Assembly (NCBI RefSeq): GCF_900090285.1 | Contig: NZ_LT607754.1 | Span: forward strand, 4,056,001-4,120,000 | DNA: 64,000 nucleotides | Reading direction: 5' to 3' | From: Micromonospora inositola | GTDB taxonomy: Bacteria; Actinomycetota; Actinomycetes; Mycobacteriales; Micromonosporaceae | Translations under genes and position numbers: made by a program | The notes under the pieces: generated by a model | Database searches by the model: none | What the model was told of the DNA's origin: nothing | The model's input: the letters and a program-made list of their open reading frames with translations, nothing else | Shown here: positions 16,462-25,988 of the stretch, in pieces | Layout: every line of letters begins with the position of its first letter | Numbering within the stretch: the first letter of the stretch is position 1

Positions 16462-17004
16462 ATGCCTCAGCAGGTCTTTGGCCGCTTCGCTGTAGTCGGG
16501 GTAGTGCTGGTCGGTGTTGTGGCGCTGTGTGGACTGACCGTGCAGGGGCTCAGCAAGACGGCTAGCCCGGCGGAGGAAGTCGAGTGCATAGAAAGCGATC
16601 ACCGGTTGGCCGAGCAGCTGGCACGAGATCCTGCACTGACCTCGTCTCCACCCGGCACCACCCTCGACCGCATCGAACAGTTCCCGTGCGGCGATGACAG
16701 CGACCCAACGGCGCGGTACGTTACGGCGGACATCGGCTTGCCGCCGGGCACGTCAATGGACTCGGTCCTTGACCACTACCGCACCTTGTTGACGGCGGGT
16801 CATTGGAGGATCGCCCCGGAGCCAGGAGAGTGGAATCTGCTCTGCGCCGACGGGGCAACGAACGGGCAGCAGGTCCGGCTACTCCTTGGGTATGGACGTG
16901 CTGCGCCGGGCCCCCACACCTACGGCGAGCTCGCGATTGAGATCAGCTTTCCGCCCGCTGGGGAGGAGCGCCTGGACTGGCGCTGCTCCGATAACCGGGG
17001 GTGA
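16462..17004 (+). CDS. Membrane-anchored or secreted hypothetical protein (180 aa)
   Basis: Begins MPQQVFGRF with a single hydrophobic helix (VVGVVLVGVVALCGLTVQGL), then an exported domain with four cysteines at VECIESD, FPCGDDS, LLCADG and WRCSDN, probably two disulphides. No catalytic motif. Start placed at 16462, 6 bases after a TACCCT box (16450-16455), as in other leaderless genes here. Family not recognised. It converges with the peptidase gene. Confidence 0.6.
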   Translation: MPQQVFGRFAVVGVVLVGVVALCGLTVQGLSKTASPAEEVECIESDHRLAEQLARDPALTSSPPGTTLDRIEQFPCGDDSDPTARYVTADIGLPPGTSMDSVLDHYRTLLTAGHWRIAPEPGEWNLLCADGATNGQQVRLLLGYGRAAPGPHTYGELAIEISFPPAGEERLDWRCSDNRG

Positions 17005-17034
17005 CCCACATCGGCCGGGCGGGCGGCCGTTGGG

Positions 17035-18960
17035 TCATTCGAGCCACCGGTCGAACCATGCGCGGGTGCGGCGGAGTACGTCGAGTTGGTGGTTGCGTTC
17101 GCGGATCGAGTGGTTCTCTCGGGGATATACGACGTACTGGTGCTCGACTCTGAACCTGCGTAGCGCGCGGTGGAAGAACTCCGCCTGTGATACCGGAACG
17201 TTGGTGTCGTTCTCGCCGTGCAGGATCAGCACCGGCGTGCGGACCTTGGAGGCGTACGAGATCGGGCTGAGCCGGTCGTGGCGGTGTGGGCCCGTTCCTT
17301 CCCAGCCGCTGCTGCCGCCGAGGGCGGACTCGAACGGCCCATCTTCTCCGGTTGCGGCGAGCATTCCCCAGTCGCTGATTCCGGCTCCCATCACGGCGGC
17401 CTTGAACCGGTCGGTCTGCCCGACCGCCCATGCGGCCATGAAACCGCCGTGGCTCCAGCCGCCGATGCCCAGCCGGTCGGGGTCGGCGACGCCGTCGGCG
17501 ATGAGCAGGTCGATGCCGGCGCAGATGTCGGTCCACTCGTCCAGGCCGACCGCGCCGGCGACGCGCACCGCGAAGTCGTGGCCGTGCCCTTGGCCGCCGC
17601 GCGGGTTCGGCAGGAACACGGCGTAGCCGGCGGTCGCCAGCCACTGGCCGGACGGGTCCCAGCCGAGCATGAGCCGGTCGGCGTGCCGGTCGTACGGGCC
17701 GCCGTGGACCAGTGTCACCAGTGGAAAGGGCCCGTCGGTGTGGGACCGGCCGGCGGGCAGGATCAGCAGGCCGTCGAGGGCCAGCCCGTCGGATGCCTCG
17801 TATGACAGGCGTTCCTGGACACCCCACCGGATGTCGCGGAGTTCGGGCCTGAGGTCGGTCAGCCTCGTCACCGGCCCGCAAGTGGGGCCAGCGTGGACGT
17901 TTCCGGGCTCGTAGGACGTGCTGACCACCGCCGCGACGACTTCACCGTGCCGGTTTGTGGTCAACAACGTCGCGAGGCCGTCGACCCGGGACACCTCGAC
18001 GAGGGTGGGCCCGACCGGATCGAGCCGGTGGATCGCGGTATCGAGCCCGTCGACGACCAGCGCCAGTGGCGGACCGGTGTCGACCTGAACCAGGTTGCTC
18101 GGGCAGCCGGTCGTGCCGGCGGTCAGGTTGCAGTGCTCGCCCACCGGCCCGTTCACCGGCACGGCGACATCGAGAACCGCATGTCCGCCCACCAGACCTG
18201 GCGGGGTCTTCGCGACATATGCCAGGTGCCAGCCGTCGTCGGCGGGCCACCAGACGAGCGACGACGCGTCCGCTGCGGCCGGGCCGAGGTCCCGCGTCAC
18301 GCCGCTGCCCGGATCGAGGAGGTGGAGACCGGGCTCCACCAGGCCCGGGTCCACGTCGGGGGTCGACCAGGTCAGGACCGCCAGCGTTCCATCGTCGGGC
18401 CGCTGGGCCACCTCGACGACATGGCGATCGCCGAACGCATCCGGTGTCCGGATCTCGCGGCTCCGTACGTCGAGCAGCCGCAGCCGGTCCGGGCGTACGC
18501 GTTCACCCCACACCCGAGCGTCGTCGCGCTCCCTGTCCCGACGTTCGTCCTCAGCGGACGGTTCATCGGCTGCGATCACCACGACCAGGTCCGGATCGGC
18601 CAGTGGGAGGTGACCTGACACCCCACCGGCCCAGCACGTGACCGCCTCCACGACACCATCGACCAGCCCCACCCGGTGCAGTTGCGCCGTGCCACGCTCG
18701 GCCCGGTCGGAGAGAAAGTAGATCAACAGCGAATCCCCGGCCCACCGCGGCGCTGAATCGTACGCCTCACCCGAAGTCAATCGTCGCGGAGACCCGGTCC
18801 CGTCAACGGCGGCGACCCAGAGTTCGCTGACCGGATGATCACCAGCCCGCCCGACCGGGGCGACCACGTAGGCGACCCACTTGCCGTCCGGCGACAGCGC
18901 CAATGCCTGCGCAACACGACCATCAACCACCAACTCGGCGGTGAGCTGTGCACGGGCCAC
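17035..18960 (-). CDS. S9-family (prolyl oligopeptidase-type) serine peptidase
   Basis: 641 residues from a GTG at 18960 (VARAQLTAELVVDGR), chosen because homologues typically start near here and a TACTGT box lies 6 bases upstream; an in-frame extension to 19176 is cysteine- and arginine-rich and unlike the family. The first 400 residues form beta-propeller blades (ALSPDGKWVAYV). The C-terminal alpha/beta hydrolase domain has the nucleophile serine in GGWSHGGF, aspartate in GENDTNV and histidine in RENHSI. It probably trims short peptides in the cytoplasm; there is no signal peptide. Confidence 0.88.
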   Translation of the reverse strand: MARAQLTAELVVDGRVAQALALSPDGKWVAYVVAPVGRAGDHPVSELWVAAVDGTGSPRRLTSGEAYDSAPRWAGDSLLIYFLSDRAERGTAQLHRVGLVDGVVEAVTCWAGGVSGHLPLADPDLVVVIAADEPSAEDERRDRERDDARVWGERVRPDRLRLLDVRSREIRTPDAFGDRHVVEVAQRPDDGTLAVLTWSTPDVDPGLVEPGLHLLDPGSGVTRDLGPAAADASSLVWWPADDGWHLAYVAKTPPGLVGGHAVLDVAVPVNGPVGEHCNLTAGTTGCPSNLVQVDTGPPLALVVDGLDTAIHRLDPVGPTLVEVSRVDGLATLLTTNRHGEVVAAVVSTSYEPGNVHAGPTCGPVTRLTDLRPELRDIRWGVQERLSYEASDGLALDGLLILPAGRSHTDGPFPLVTLVHGGPYDRHADRLMLGWDPSGQWLATAGYAVFLPNPRGGQGHGHDFAVRVAGAVGLDEWTDICAGIDLLIADGVADPDRLGIGGWSHGGFMAAWAVGQTDRFKAAVMGAGISDWGMLAATGEDGPFESALGGSSGWEGTGPHRHDRLSPISYASKVRTPVLILHGENDTNVPVSQAEFFHRALRRFRVEHQYVVYPRENHSIRERNHQLDVLRRTRAWFDRWLE

Positions 18961-19170
18961 CGACGCACAGTACCGATCAACTACTACGGCGGCCAACCGC
19001 TGCCGGAACACGCCGCAGCATGGCTGCGGCGTCCTCGCAGGCCGTCCCAATCTCGACAACAACGCCAGAGGGAACGATCTCGCTGCTTGATCGGATGCGC
19101 ATATCTGCCGCAGACCGCGCGCCCAGGGGCAGTGCGCCGCTGAACTACGTGTCACGCGAGTAGTGGCTGC

Positions 19171-19275
19171 ATGCAACTCAAGCAGCGACTGAACCAGCTC
19201 GGTATCCGACCCAACCAGGCCCGCAGCACCGCACTATTCCAACTCGCCACCGAAATCCCCGCAGCAATCCGACGT
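19171..19275 (+). pseudogene. Integrase-like fragment
   Basis: About 30 residues from an ATG at 19171 (KQRLNQLGIRPNQARSTALF, then QLATEIPAA) resemble a stretch near the end of actinomycete site-specific integrases. The match then breaks. No catalytic residue is included. The gap from 19276 to 19406 holds nothing else recognisable. Confidence 0.5.
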
Positions 19276-19406
19276 CAGCAACCGCTCAGTCCGCAACGAG
19301 CTGATCCCACCGACCAACGCTGACGGCGATGTTGGCACCCCGGTGGGGAACCAGGCTGCCCGGCGGATCACCGTCGGTGGCACGACACAGGCTTGTCGCG
19401 TGGCTT

Positions 19407-20510
19407 TTATCCAACGACCGCCAAGAAATCCGAGTAGAACAGGCCCAGGCCGACCGCCACGCAGACGCCGGCCACGATCCAAAACCGGACCACAATATTG
19501 ACCTCACTCCATCCGGCCAACTCGAAGTGGTGGTGCAACGGCACCATCCGGAAGACACGTCTACCGGTGGTCCGGAACGAGACGATCTGGATCACCCAGG
19601 TCGTCGTGATGATGACGAAGAGCCCGCCGATCATGATCGAAAGCAGCGTGGTGCGGGTTGCCACCGCGAGCCCGCCGATCAGGGCGCCGAGCCCGAGCGA
19701 GCCCACGTCACCCATGAAGATCCGCGCCGGGGACGTGTTCCACCACAGGAAGCCCACGCAGGCGCCGGCCGCCGCCGCCGCGATCATGGCGATCTCCAGG
19801 GGATCCCGGACCTGGTAGCAGTAGTCGTTCACGCGGCCGTACGCGTCGTCGGCGCACCAGTGCCGGTACTGCCAGAAGCCGATCAGCGCGTACGCGCCGA
19901 ACACCAGGATCGACGCGCCGGTGGCCAGGCCGTCGAGGCCGTCGGTGAGGTTCACGCCGTTCGACATCGCCATGATCACGAAGACGAAGACCATGACCGC
20001 GCCGACCTTGCCGACGTCCAGCCAGCTGATGTCGCGAATGAGCGAGATGTGCTCGCTGGCCACGGTCTGGCCGTTGGTGCTCGGCACGTAGAGCGCGGCG
20101 ATGCCGAACCCACCGCCGACGATCGCCTGGCCAAGCAGCTTGCCTTTGGCGGACAGTCCGTCGGAGTTGCGCCAGCGCACCTTGAGGAAGTCGTCGAAGA
20201 AGCCGACCGCGCCGCAGAAGACGAACAGCCCGAGCAGCACCAGGGCCGTCATGGTCGGCCCCTCCTGCGCGATCTGCCGCTCGGGCAGGGTGGTCAGGGC
20301 GATATGCCCGGCGACGTAGGCGAAGACGGTCGCCACGATGAAGACGACGCCGCCCATCGTGGGCGTGCCCTTCTTGCCCTGGTTGCTGGCGAGCCCGATG
20401 GATCGGATCGGCTGGCCGGCCTTGAGCGCGGTGAAGACGCGAATCGCCACCGGCGTGCCGAACAGGGAGATGATGAACGCGACCGCGGCCGCGACGATGA
20501 CCGCCCTCAC
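19407..20510 (-). CDS. mraY: Phospho-N-acetylmuramoyl-pentapeptide transferase, stand-alone extra copy
   Basis: 367-residue integral membrane enzyme making lipid I from UDP-MurNAc-pentapeptide and undecaprenyl phosphate. About ten helices; hallmarks are KKGTPTMGG, the aspartate pair in [33 protein letters not shown] and the PLHHHFE loop. Start is a GTG at 20510 with GGAGG 7 bases upstream. No murein or division genes flank it, so it lies outside the usual dcw cluster and is probably a second copy. It is 28 bases behind a DinB gene on the same strand. All core motifs are intact; a possible role is tolerance of MraY-targeting nucleosides. Confidence 0.9.
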   Translation of the reverse strand: MRAVIVAAAVAFIISLFGTPVAIRVFTALKAGQPIRSIGLASNQGKKGTPTMGGVVFIVATVFAYVAGHIALTTLPERQIAQEGPTMTALVLLGLFVFCGAVGFFDDFLKVRWRNSDGLSAKGKLLGQAIVGGGFGIAALYVPSTNGQTVASEHISLIRDISWLDVGKVGAVMVFVFVIMAMSNGVNLTDGLDGLATGASILVFGAYALIGFWQYRHWCADDAYGRVNDYCYQVRDPLEIAMIAAAAAGACVGFLWWNTSPARIFMGDVGSLGLGALIGGLAVATRTTLLSIMIGGLFVIITTTWVIQIVSFRTTGRRVFRMVPLHHHFELAGWSEVNIVVRFWIVAGVCVAVGLGLFYSDFLAVVG

Positions 20511-20538
20511 GGGCGAACCTCCACGAGATCCGGATTTC

Positions 20539-21180
20539 TCACGGCGCAGTCCCCACCGGGCAATGCGTGTCGGATAGGTCGGCATGATGCGAGCCGCCGG
20601 CCGCCTCCTGCGCAGCCCGCTCGATCTTCGCCCAGTACGCCTCCCGGGCCGCCGTGTCGATCTGCTCCTCGTACTCAGCCCTCACCCCGGTCCGGCCATC
20701 GAGCTGCTCACGCAGGATGTCGGCGTGTCCGGCATGCCGGGTGGTCTCCTGAAGGACGTGGACCATGATGTTGAACAGCTTGACGTCCGGCCGCGACCAC
20801 CACGGCACGTGGCCAGGCGCGTCGACGGGAAGCTCTTCGATCGTCGCGTCCGCATGCCCCCAGGCACGCTGATAGAAGTCGATGATCTGCTCGCGGGTCT
20901 CGCCCGGGGTCACCCACAGGTCGCTGCCGTCCGCGTCCTGCCATCGCCCCAGCGGCTCCGGGAACGGGCGGCCGAAGACCTCACCGAAATACCAGGCCTC
21001 CAGGGTCGCCAAGTGCTTCACCAGGCCAAGGAGGTTGGTCCCCGTCGCTGTCAAAGGACGCCGGACGTCGTACTCGGACAGGCCCTCGAGCTTCCAGACC
21101 AGCGCCTGACGTATCGACCTGAGCTGGCCGTGCAGATCGTCCTTAGCGAAATCATCGATCACGAGGCACGATCTTGCCAT
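20539..21180 (-). CDS. DinB/DUF664-family protein
   Basis: 213 residues with the DinB bundle: [25 protein letters not shown] and [18 protein letters not shown] supply the expected metal-binding histidines. Close relatives bind a divalent metal; some use low-molecular-weight thiols. It is the first gene of a likely two-gene transcript with mraY. The ATG at 21180 is the first plausible start; a GTG at 21162 is also possible, since no clear ribosome site separates them. Confidence 0.8.
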   Translation of the reverse strand: MARSCLVIDDFAKDDLHGQLRSIRQALVWKLEGLSEYDVRRPLTATGTNLLGLVKHLATLEAWYFGEVFGRPFPEPLGRWQDADGSDLWVTPGETREQIIDFYQRAWGHADATIEELPVDAPGHVPWWSRPDVKLFNIMVHVLQETTRHAGHADILREQLDGRTGVRAEYEEQIDTAAREAYWAKIERAAQEAAGGSHHADLSDTHCPVGTAP

Positions 21181-21334
21181 CCGACGGAAAGCGGAGCAGC
21201 CCTGGACCTCACAGCGCCGTGGTTCGTAACTCGCCGACCCGAGGCCGACGACGATCTTGCAGCGCCAGGCCCGAGGTTCAACTTGTGTCCGAAGCCGCGG
21301 AGATAGCCATACGACAGGCATTCGGACAGTTCCG

Positions 21335-22211
21335 ATAACCGACGTCACCTTTGACATCACGCGAGCTGTGCGGGCCTTCGTCCCGCCCGGTGCGGTGCTC
21401 GACGGGGAACTGGTGGTCTGGGAGCGCGGACGGACGAACTTCGCCCTGGTGCAGCGGCGGGTCACCGCTGGCCGAGGGCTGCTGCGCGAAGCCCGTGAGC
21501 ACCCGGCCTACTACGTCACCTTCGACCTGCTGGTCGATGCTGGCGGAGAGCCGGGTGCTCGACGCTCCGCTTGTCGAGCGTCGTGCCCGGCTGGTGCGGT
21601 TGCTCGACGGTGCCCCGCCGCAGCTGGCGGTCACCCCGCAAAGCCCCGACGTCTCCGAGGCCAGTGAATGGCTGACCACCTGGACTGCGGCCGGCGTGGA
21701 AGGCGTCGTGATCAAGCGGCTGGACAGCCGCTATGAGCCTGGCCGGCGAGGGTGGGCGAAGTTCCGCGCCCGTGCCACCACGGAGGCGATCATCGGCGGC
21801 GTCACCGGCAGCATCCGCAACCCCGACACACTTCTCCTCGGCCGGTTCGACCGGCGCGGTCGGCTGCGATACACGGGCCGCACGCACCCGCTTGCCACGC
21901 CTCAGCGTCTGAAGCTGGCGAGACTGCTGTCGCCGCCACGTCCGACCGACCGCGGCGTTGTCACCCATCCCTGGCCCGATCCGCTACCGGCCGCATGGTC
22001 CGGCCAGTTCGAGCGGCCCGAGCCGCTGCGCTACGCCCAAGTCGAGCCGACTGTGGTGGTGGACATTGAGGTGGACACGGCCTACGAGCACCACCGGTGG
22101 CGTCACCTGGTCCGGTACGCGCGGCCCAGGCCGGACCTGTCGGTGTACGACGTGCCGCTGATCCTCGGCGAAGGCGAAGACCCGTTCTCCGATTACGCGT
22201 GCAGCGCCTGA
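21335..22211 (+). pseudogene. ATP-dependent DNA ligase, C-terminal part with frameshift
   Basis: From about 21335 the plus strand encodes the continuation of the ligase whose N-terminal piece is at 10216: PPGAVLDGELVVWERGRTNF, then after a one-base frame change near 21550, LDAPLVERRARL, AAGVEGVVIKRLDS (motif IV), GWAKFRAR (motif V) and the OB-domain segment with WRHLVRYARPRPDL. The catalytic lysine is only in the distant fragment and about 35 residues between the pieces are missing. As it stands it cannot yield a working ligase. Confidence 0.8.
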
Positions 22212-22339
22212 ACCAAGTAGACCGGCAGGCCAACCGGCAGCTCCTCCCAACCGCCCAGTTCACGCAGCTGCCCAGAGCCGGCCACTTCATCGCGCTCGAA
22301 AGGCCAGACGCCCTGGCCGACCTTCTCACCACGGCTTGA
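22212..22339 (+). pseudogene. Alpha/beta-hydrolase C-terminal remnant
   Basis: In one frame the DNA after the ligase remnant reads LLPTAQFTQLPRAGHFIALE followed by RPDALADLL. That is like the end of epoxide hydrolase-type enzymes, where the histidine of PRAGHF completes the triad. No upstream part was found. The interval 22340-22521 has no gene. Confidence 0.5.
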
Positions 22340-22521
22340 GGACTTGTTTGAGCGACGGAATTGGCGGCGAAGGCTGGAAGGAATCACAGGCCCCGACCGT
22401 CGCCCGTCGTGTGTGACACGGCCGATCGGCCCCAGGTAACGGCGGCACATCCGTACCACCAGCCTTGCTGGCTGGTACGAATGCTTCACGGGCTGACAAA
22501 GCGGCAGAAGCGGGCGAACCG

Positions 22522-23700
22522 ATGACCACGAGTAGGGCAGTAGGACTGCTGCGGAGACCCGAGGAACCGCGGGCGGGGTTCCTCGAGCTGTTCTTCGATC
22601 TGGTGTTCGTCTTCGCGCTCGCAACGCTCTCGCGCGGGCTGGTGGAGCAGCTGACCTGGAGCGAGGCCTTTCAGACGCTGGTGTTGCTGCTCGCCCTGTG
22701 GGGTGTCTGGAGCCGTACGGCGGGGCTGACCGATCGGTTGGACCCGCAGCAACCGCTGATACAGGTGCTGGTCATGGCGACCATGTTCGGCATTCTGGTC
22801 ATGGCCGCCGCAGCGCCTGAGGCGTTCCGCGAGCGAGGCCTGCTCTTCGCAGGCGTGTACGTCGCCACCGAGATCGGTCGCTTCATCGTCCTGGTGTTCA
22901 TGCTGTCGGGCCACGAGGCGCAGCGGCTGTTTATGCGACTACTCTTCTGGTCCGGCGTGTCCGCGGTGCCGTGGATCGCGGGCGCTGTCGCTCACGAGAC
23001 GGCGCGGGCCGTGCTGTGGACCGTGGCGGTGGCCGTGGAATATGCGGCAATCGCACTCGGCTTCCCCACACCACGGCTGGGCCGCGCGAGCACGGCGGAG
23101 TTCGCGGTCTCCGGCGAGCACCTGGCCGAGCGCTACCAGCAGCTGTTCATCATCGCGCTCGGTGAGCTGATCCTGGTCACCGGGCTGACCTTCAGGGGCA
23201 GCGGGTTCGGGGCCGGCAGCAGCGCCGCGACGGCGATAGCGTTCGCCACCACCGCGCTGCTGTGGCGAATCTACATCCACCGTGCCGGGCAGCTGCTGGC
23301 GGAAGCCATCGCCGCGGCCTCCGACCCGGTCCGCGTTGCTACGTTGGCGGTAGTCGCCCACCTGGTGATGGTCGCCGGCATCCTCGCCGTCGCCGTCGGC
23401 GACGAGCTTGTCATCGAGCACCCGTTCGGGCACACCGACCCTGCCCTGATCGCCGTGATCCTCGGCGGACCCGCGCTGTTCCTGGCCGGACGCGCCCTCT
23501 TCGAGTACGGGGTGTTCAGCCGGGTGTCCCGCAACCGGCTGATCGGGGTCGGAGTGCTCGCCGCCATCTCACCGACAACGATCTTCCTGCCGCCGCTGGT
23601 GGCCGCCGCCGCCGCTGCCCTCGTCCTGGCCGGAATCGCCGTATCCGACGCAGCCCGCGCCCGAGGACGCCCACCCGAGCCGCCCTCACCACCCCGCTAG
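22522..23700 (+). CDS. ltrA: LtrA-family (low temperature requirement A) membrane protein, copy 1
   Basis: 392 residues with about ten to eleven membrane helices. Family marks: FLELFFDLVFVFALATLSRG near the start, SGEHLAERYQQLFIIALGE, and WRIYIHRAGQLLAEA. Named from a Listeria cold-growth gene; biochemical role unknown. The ATG at 22522 is chosen over an upstream in-frame extension because homologues begin about here. The stop codon lies inside the left inverted repeat of the following TnpB element, so that insertion abuts the gene end. A paralogue is at 48552. Confidence 0.88.
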   Translation: MTTSRAVGLLRRPEEPRAGFLELFFDLVFVFALATLSRGLVEQLTWSEAFQTLVLLLALWGVWSRTAGLTDRLDPQQPLIQVLVMATMFGILVMAAAAPEAFRERGLLFAGVYVATEIGRFIVLVFMLSGHEAQRLFMRLLFWSGVSAVPWIAGAVAHETARAVLWTVAVAVEYAAIALGFPTPRLGRASTAEFAVSGEHLAERYQQLFIIALGELILVTGLTFRGSGFGAGSSAATAIAFATTALLWRIYIHRAGQLLAEAIAAASDPVRVATLAVVAHLVMVAGILAVAVGDELVIEHPFGHTDPALIAVILGGPALFLAGRALFEYGVFSRVSRNRLIGVGVLAAISPTTIFLPPLVAAAAAALVLAGIAVSDAARARGRPPEPPSPPR

Positions 23701-23719
23701 TGCTATGACCACAAACGTT
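23696..23719 (+). repeat. Left terminal inverted repeat of TnpB element
   Basis: Begins GCTAGTGC and ends AACGTT; its reverse complement is found at 25187-25210 with four mismatches. It includes the TAG stop of ltrA. Confidence 0.75.
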
Positions 23720-23739
23720 GGCCGGGATGGTTCGGTTGG

Positions 23740-25194
23740 GTGAAAGTGTCGGAGGGGTGGTGTTGGCTTCGGTTCGTGCCTCGTCGTCGGGATCCCGCCG
23801 CGCCGCGGGTCGTGCATCGCACCGCATTCGTCGGGTTGCGGCTCACGCCAGGCCAGCGGCGGCGGTGTTTCGGGCTGCTGCGCTCCGCCGGTGATGTGTG
23901 GGCGTGCGTGTTGGAGGTGAACGCGTGGCGGCGCCGACGCCACGACGCGCCGCTGGTCGGCTATCAGCAGTTGTGTGGGGAGTTGGCGGCGTCGGGGCCG
24001 GGCACGTTCGCCGAACTGGACACCACGGGTGCCCGGTCGGTGTTGCGCCGGTTCTCCGATGCGTGGTTCGCGGCGGCGAAACGCCGCAAGGACGGTGACG
24101 TGTCGGCGCGGTTCCCGCGTCGTCGGCGGGCGTTGGTGCCGGTGCGCTGGTATCACGGCACGTTCACCCTCGACGGACTTCGGGTGCGGATCCGGACCGC
24201 GAAAGGCACGTCGCCGTTGTGGGTGCGTTTGGCGCGGGAGGTGCCGTATCCGGTCGAGCAGGTCCGGTCGGTCACCCTGCGGTGTGAGGGTGGTCGGCTG
24301 TTCCTCGACGTGACCGCTGAGGTGCCGGTGGCGGTCTACCCGCCCGGCGAGGAACCGGACCCCGGCAGGGTGGCGGGGGTGGACCTGGGGATCATCCACC
24401 CCTACGCCGTGGCCGGCCCCGACGGCGAAGGGCTGCTGGTGTCGGGGCGGGCGATCCGCGCCGAACACCGCATGCACCTGGCCGACACCAAATCCCGCCA
24501 CCGCGCCGTCTCACGCCGGGCACCGAAGCCGGGTCAGAAGGGGTCACGCCGGTGGCGGCAGTACCGCCGTCGGGCCCGCCTGGTGCAGGGTAGGCACCGG
24601 CGGCGGGTGCGTCAGGCCCAGCACGAAGCCGCCCGCACGGTCGTCTCGTGGGCGGTGCGGCAGCGGGTCGGTGTCCTGCACGTCGGCGACCCCCGCGGGG
24701 TGCTCGACATTCCTGCTGGGCGGCGGCACAACCTGCGGTTGCGGCAGTGGCAGATCGGCCGGCTTCTGCAGGTCCTCACCGACAAGGCCACCCTCGCCGG
24801 CATCAGTGTTCGGCTGGTCGACGAACGTGGCACGTCCTCCACCTGTCCCGCCTGCCACCGGCGGGTGCCGAAACCTCGTGGGCGGACGTTGTCCTGCCCG
24901 CACTGCGCATTTTCCGGTCACCGTGACCTCGTTGCGGCGGCCAGCATCGCCACCCGTGTTCCGGGCGGCGGATCCACCACCCCGGCAGCGGTTGTGCTGC
25001 CGGAGGTGGTCACGCACCGTCGAGCCGGCCGGCACCTGCCCGGTGCCGGCCGGTCCCGACGTGACCCCCGCCGCCCACCCGGGGCGGCGCGAGGATCAGT
25101 TGGCCCGCGGAGGCCCGCCCCACCACCCGGTGGGGAGTCGCTCGCCCCCACGGCGAGGATCCATGACACCCACCGGAAACCCGGTGAACGTTAG
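23740..25194 (+). CDS. tnpB: TnpB-family RNA-guided nuclease homologue with altered RuvC-II
   Basis: 484 residues. TnpB proteins use a guide RNA from the element end to cut DNA near the excision site. RuvC-I aspartate is in VAGVDLGIIHPYAV, the zinc finger in CPACHRR and CPHC, and RuvC-III aspartate in GHRDLVAAASIA. At RuvC-II, where the family has V-V-E-D-L, this protein reads VLHVGDPRG: the glutamate position is glycine, with aspartate next. The tail beyond 430 is rich in proline and arginine and probably overlaps guide-RNA sequence. GTG start at 23740; the ribosome site is weak. Confidence 0.85.
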   Translation: MKVSEGWCWLRFVPRRRDPAAPRVVHRTAFVGLRLTPGQRRRCFGLLRSAGDVWACVLEVNAWRRRRHDAPLVGYQQLCGELAASGPGTFAELDTTGARSVLRRFSDAWFAAAKRRKDGDVSARFPRRRRALVPVRWYHGTFTLDGLRVRIRTAKGTSPLWVRLAREVPYPVEQVRSVTLRCEGGRLFLDVTAEVPVAVYPPGEEPDPGRVAGVDLGIIHPYAVAGPDGEGLLVSGRAIRAEHRMHLADTKSRHRAVSRRAPKPGQKGSRRWRQYRRRARLVQGRHRRRVRQAQHEAARTVVSWAVRQRVGVLHVGDPRGVLDIPAGRRHNLRLRQWQIGRLLQVLTDKATLAGISVRLVDERGTSSTCPACHRRVPKPRGRTLSCPHCAFSGHRDLVAAASIATRVPGGGSTTPAAVVLPEVVTHRRAGRHLPGAGRSRRDPRRPPGAARGSVGPRRPAPPPGGESLAPTARIHDTHRKPGER

Positions 25195-25210
25195 TGGACA
25201 CCGCACTAGC
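25187..25210 (-). repeat. Right terminal inverted repeat of TnpB element
   Basis: Begins AACGTTAGTGG and ends CACTAGC. It overlaps the last codons of the tnpB frame and ends 9 bases before the stop of the next minus-strand gene. Confidence 0.75.
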
Positions 25211-25218
25211 CAGATGCG

Positions 25219-25710
25219 TCACCCACCTCCCCGAGACTGCTCTGTCAGCAGCACCTCGACCGCCTCGGTGGGTGTGTGCGTGAGCAGCCGCGCTCCGTCG
25301 TGTTCGTCGAGGAACGCCGCGAGGGCGTCGACTGGCGCGGCCGCCATCAGCGGGTGGTCATCGGGTCGCGGGGCGAAGGTCGCCAGCAGCGCGGCGCGCA
25401 GCCCGGCGTCGAGCAGAGGCATCACGTACGGCTCCCGGGCGTCCGGCTCGAACTCCTCTGGACAGGTGCCGCGCAGGAACATGAGGGACGACACCCGCTG
25501 GGTGGCGCTGGGCGGGTCGCCGTCGGCGGTCACGATCGTGCCGAGGCGGAGGCCGGGCGCCAAGTCGACGAGGACGCCCAGGAGATCAGTCTCCTTGCAG
25601 TTCCACCATCGCCTGACCTCGTCGTCCGGCACGTCGTCGTAGATCGCGACGAGCCACAGGTCCTGAAGCCAGCCCCGCACGCCCGCCCGCTGACCGCCCG
25701 CCGACTCCAC
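25219..25710 (-). CDS. Hypothetical protein (163 aa), leaderless start
   Basis: Family not recognised. Soluble, mixed fold; opens with a short linker then WLQDLWLVAIYDDVPDDEV and contains MFLRGTCPEEFEPDAREPYV and an alanine-rich helical end. The GTG at 25710 is 6 bases from TACGCT (25717-25722), supporting a leaderless message and this start over an in-frame GTG at 25680. It is convergent with the TnpB element. About 280 bases to the next gene show nothing. Confidence 0.55.
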   Translation of the reverse strand: MESAGGQRAGVRGWLQDLWLVAIYDDVPDDEVRRWWNCKETDLLGVLVDLAPGLRLGTIVTADGDPPSATQRVSSLMFLRGTCPEEFEPDAREPYVMPLLDAGLRAALLATFAPRPDDHPLMAAAPVDALAAFLDEHDGARLLTHTPTEAVEVLLTEQSRGGG

Positions 25711-25988
25711 TCAGGGAGCGTACGGCCGCACCGACATGCCGGAGCGAACCGCGGACGGCGGCCGGTGGTTCGACGCAGGTCCGCAGCGCACAGCCGTGCC
25801 GTACGGCTTCGTGGTCGGCCCGAATAGCGAGTTCGGCATCCCGGGCGCTCGCGTGGCCTACCTGCATGCGTTGGTGGAAGGCTGACGAGCGCTGTGGACA
25901 GCCACCCAGGGCGGCGAAGGGGTACGGTCGATGGCGGTGGCCCGCCGGGGTTGAGGCCGGCCGAGCCGCCGCCGTGGGGAGCGGCGCA

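Larger units (their letters stand above)
23696..25210 (+). mobile_element. TnpB-carrying element with 24-bp terminal inverted repeats
   Basis: A single tnpB gene is bounded by inverted repeats at 23696-23719 and 25187-25210, identical at 20 of 24 positions. No tnpA-like transposase lies inside. Ordinary IS200/IS605 elements have subterminal hairpins rather than terminal inverted repeats, so this is either an unusual non-autonomous unit or repeats with another role. The flanks show no clear target duplication. Confidence 0.65.
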
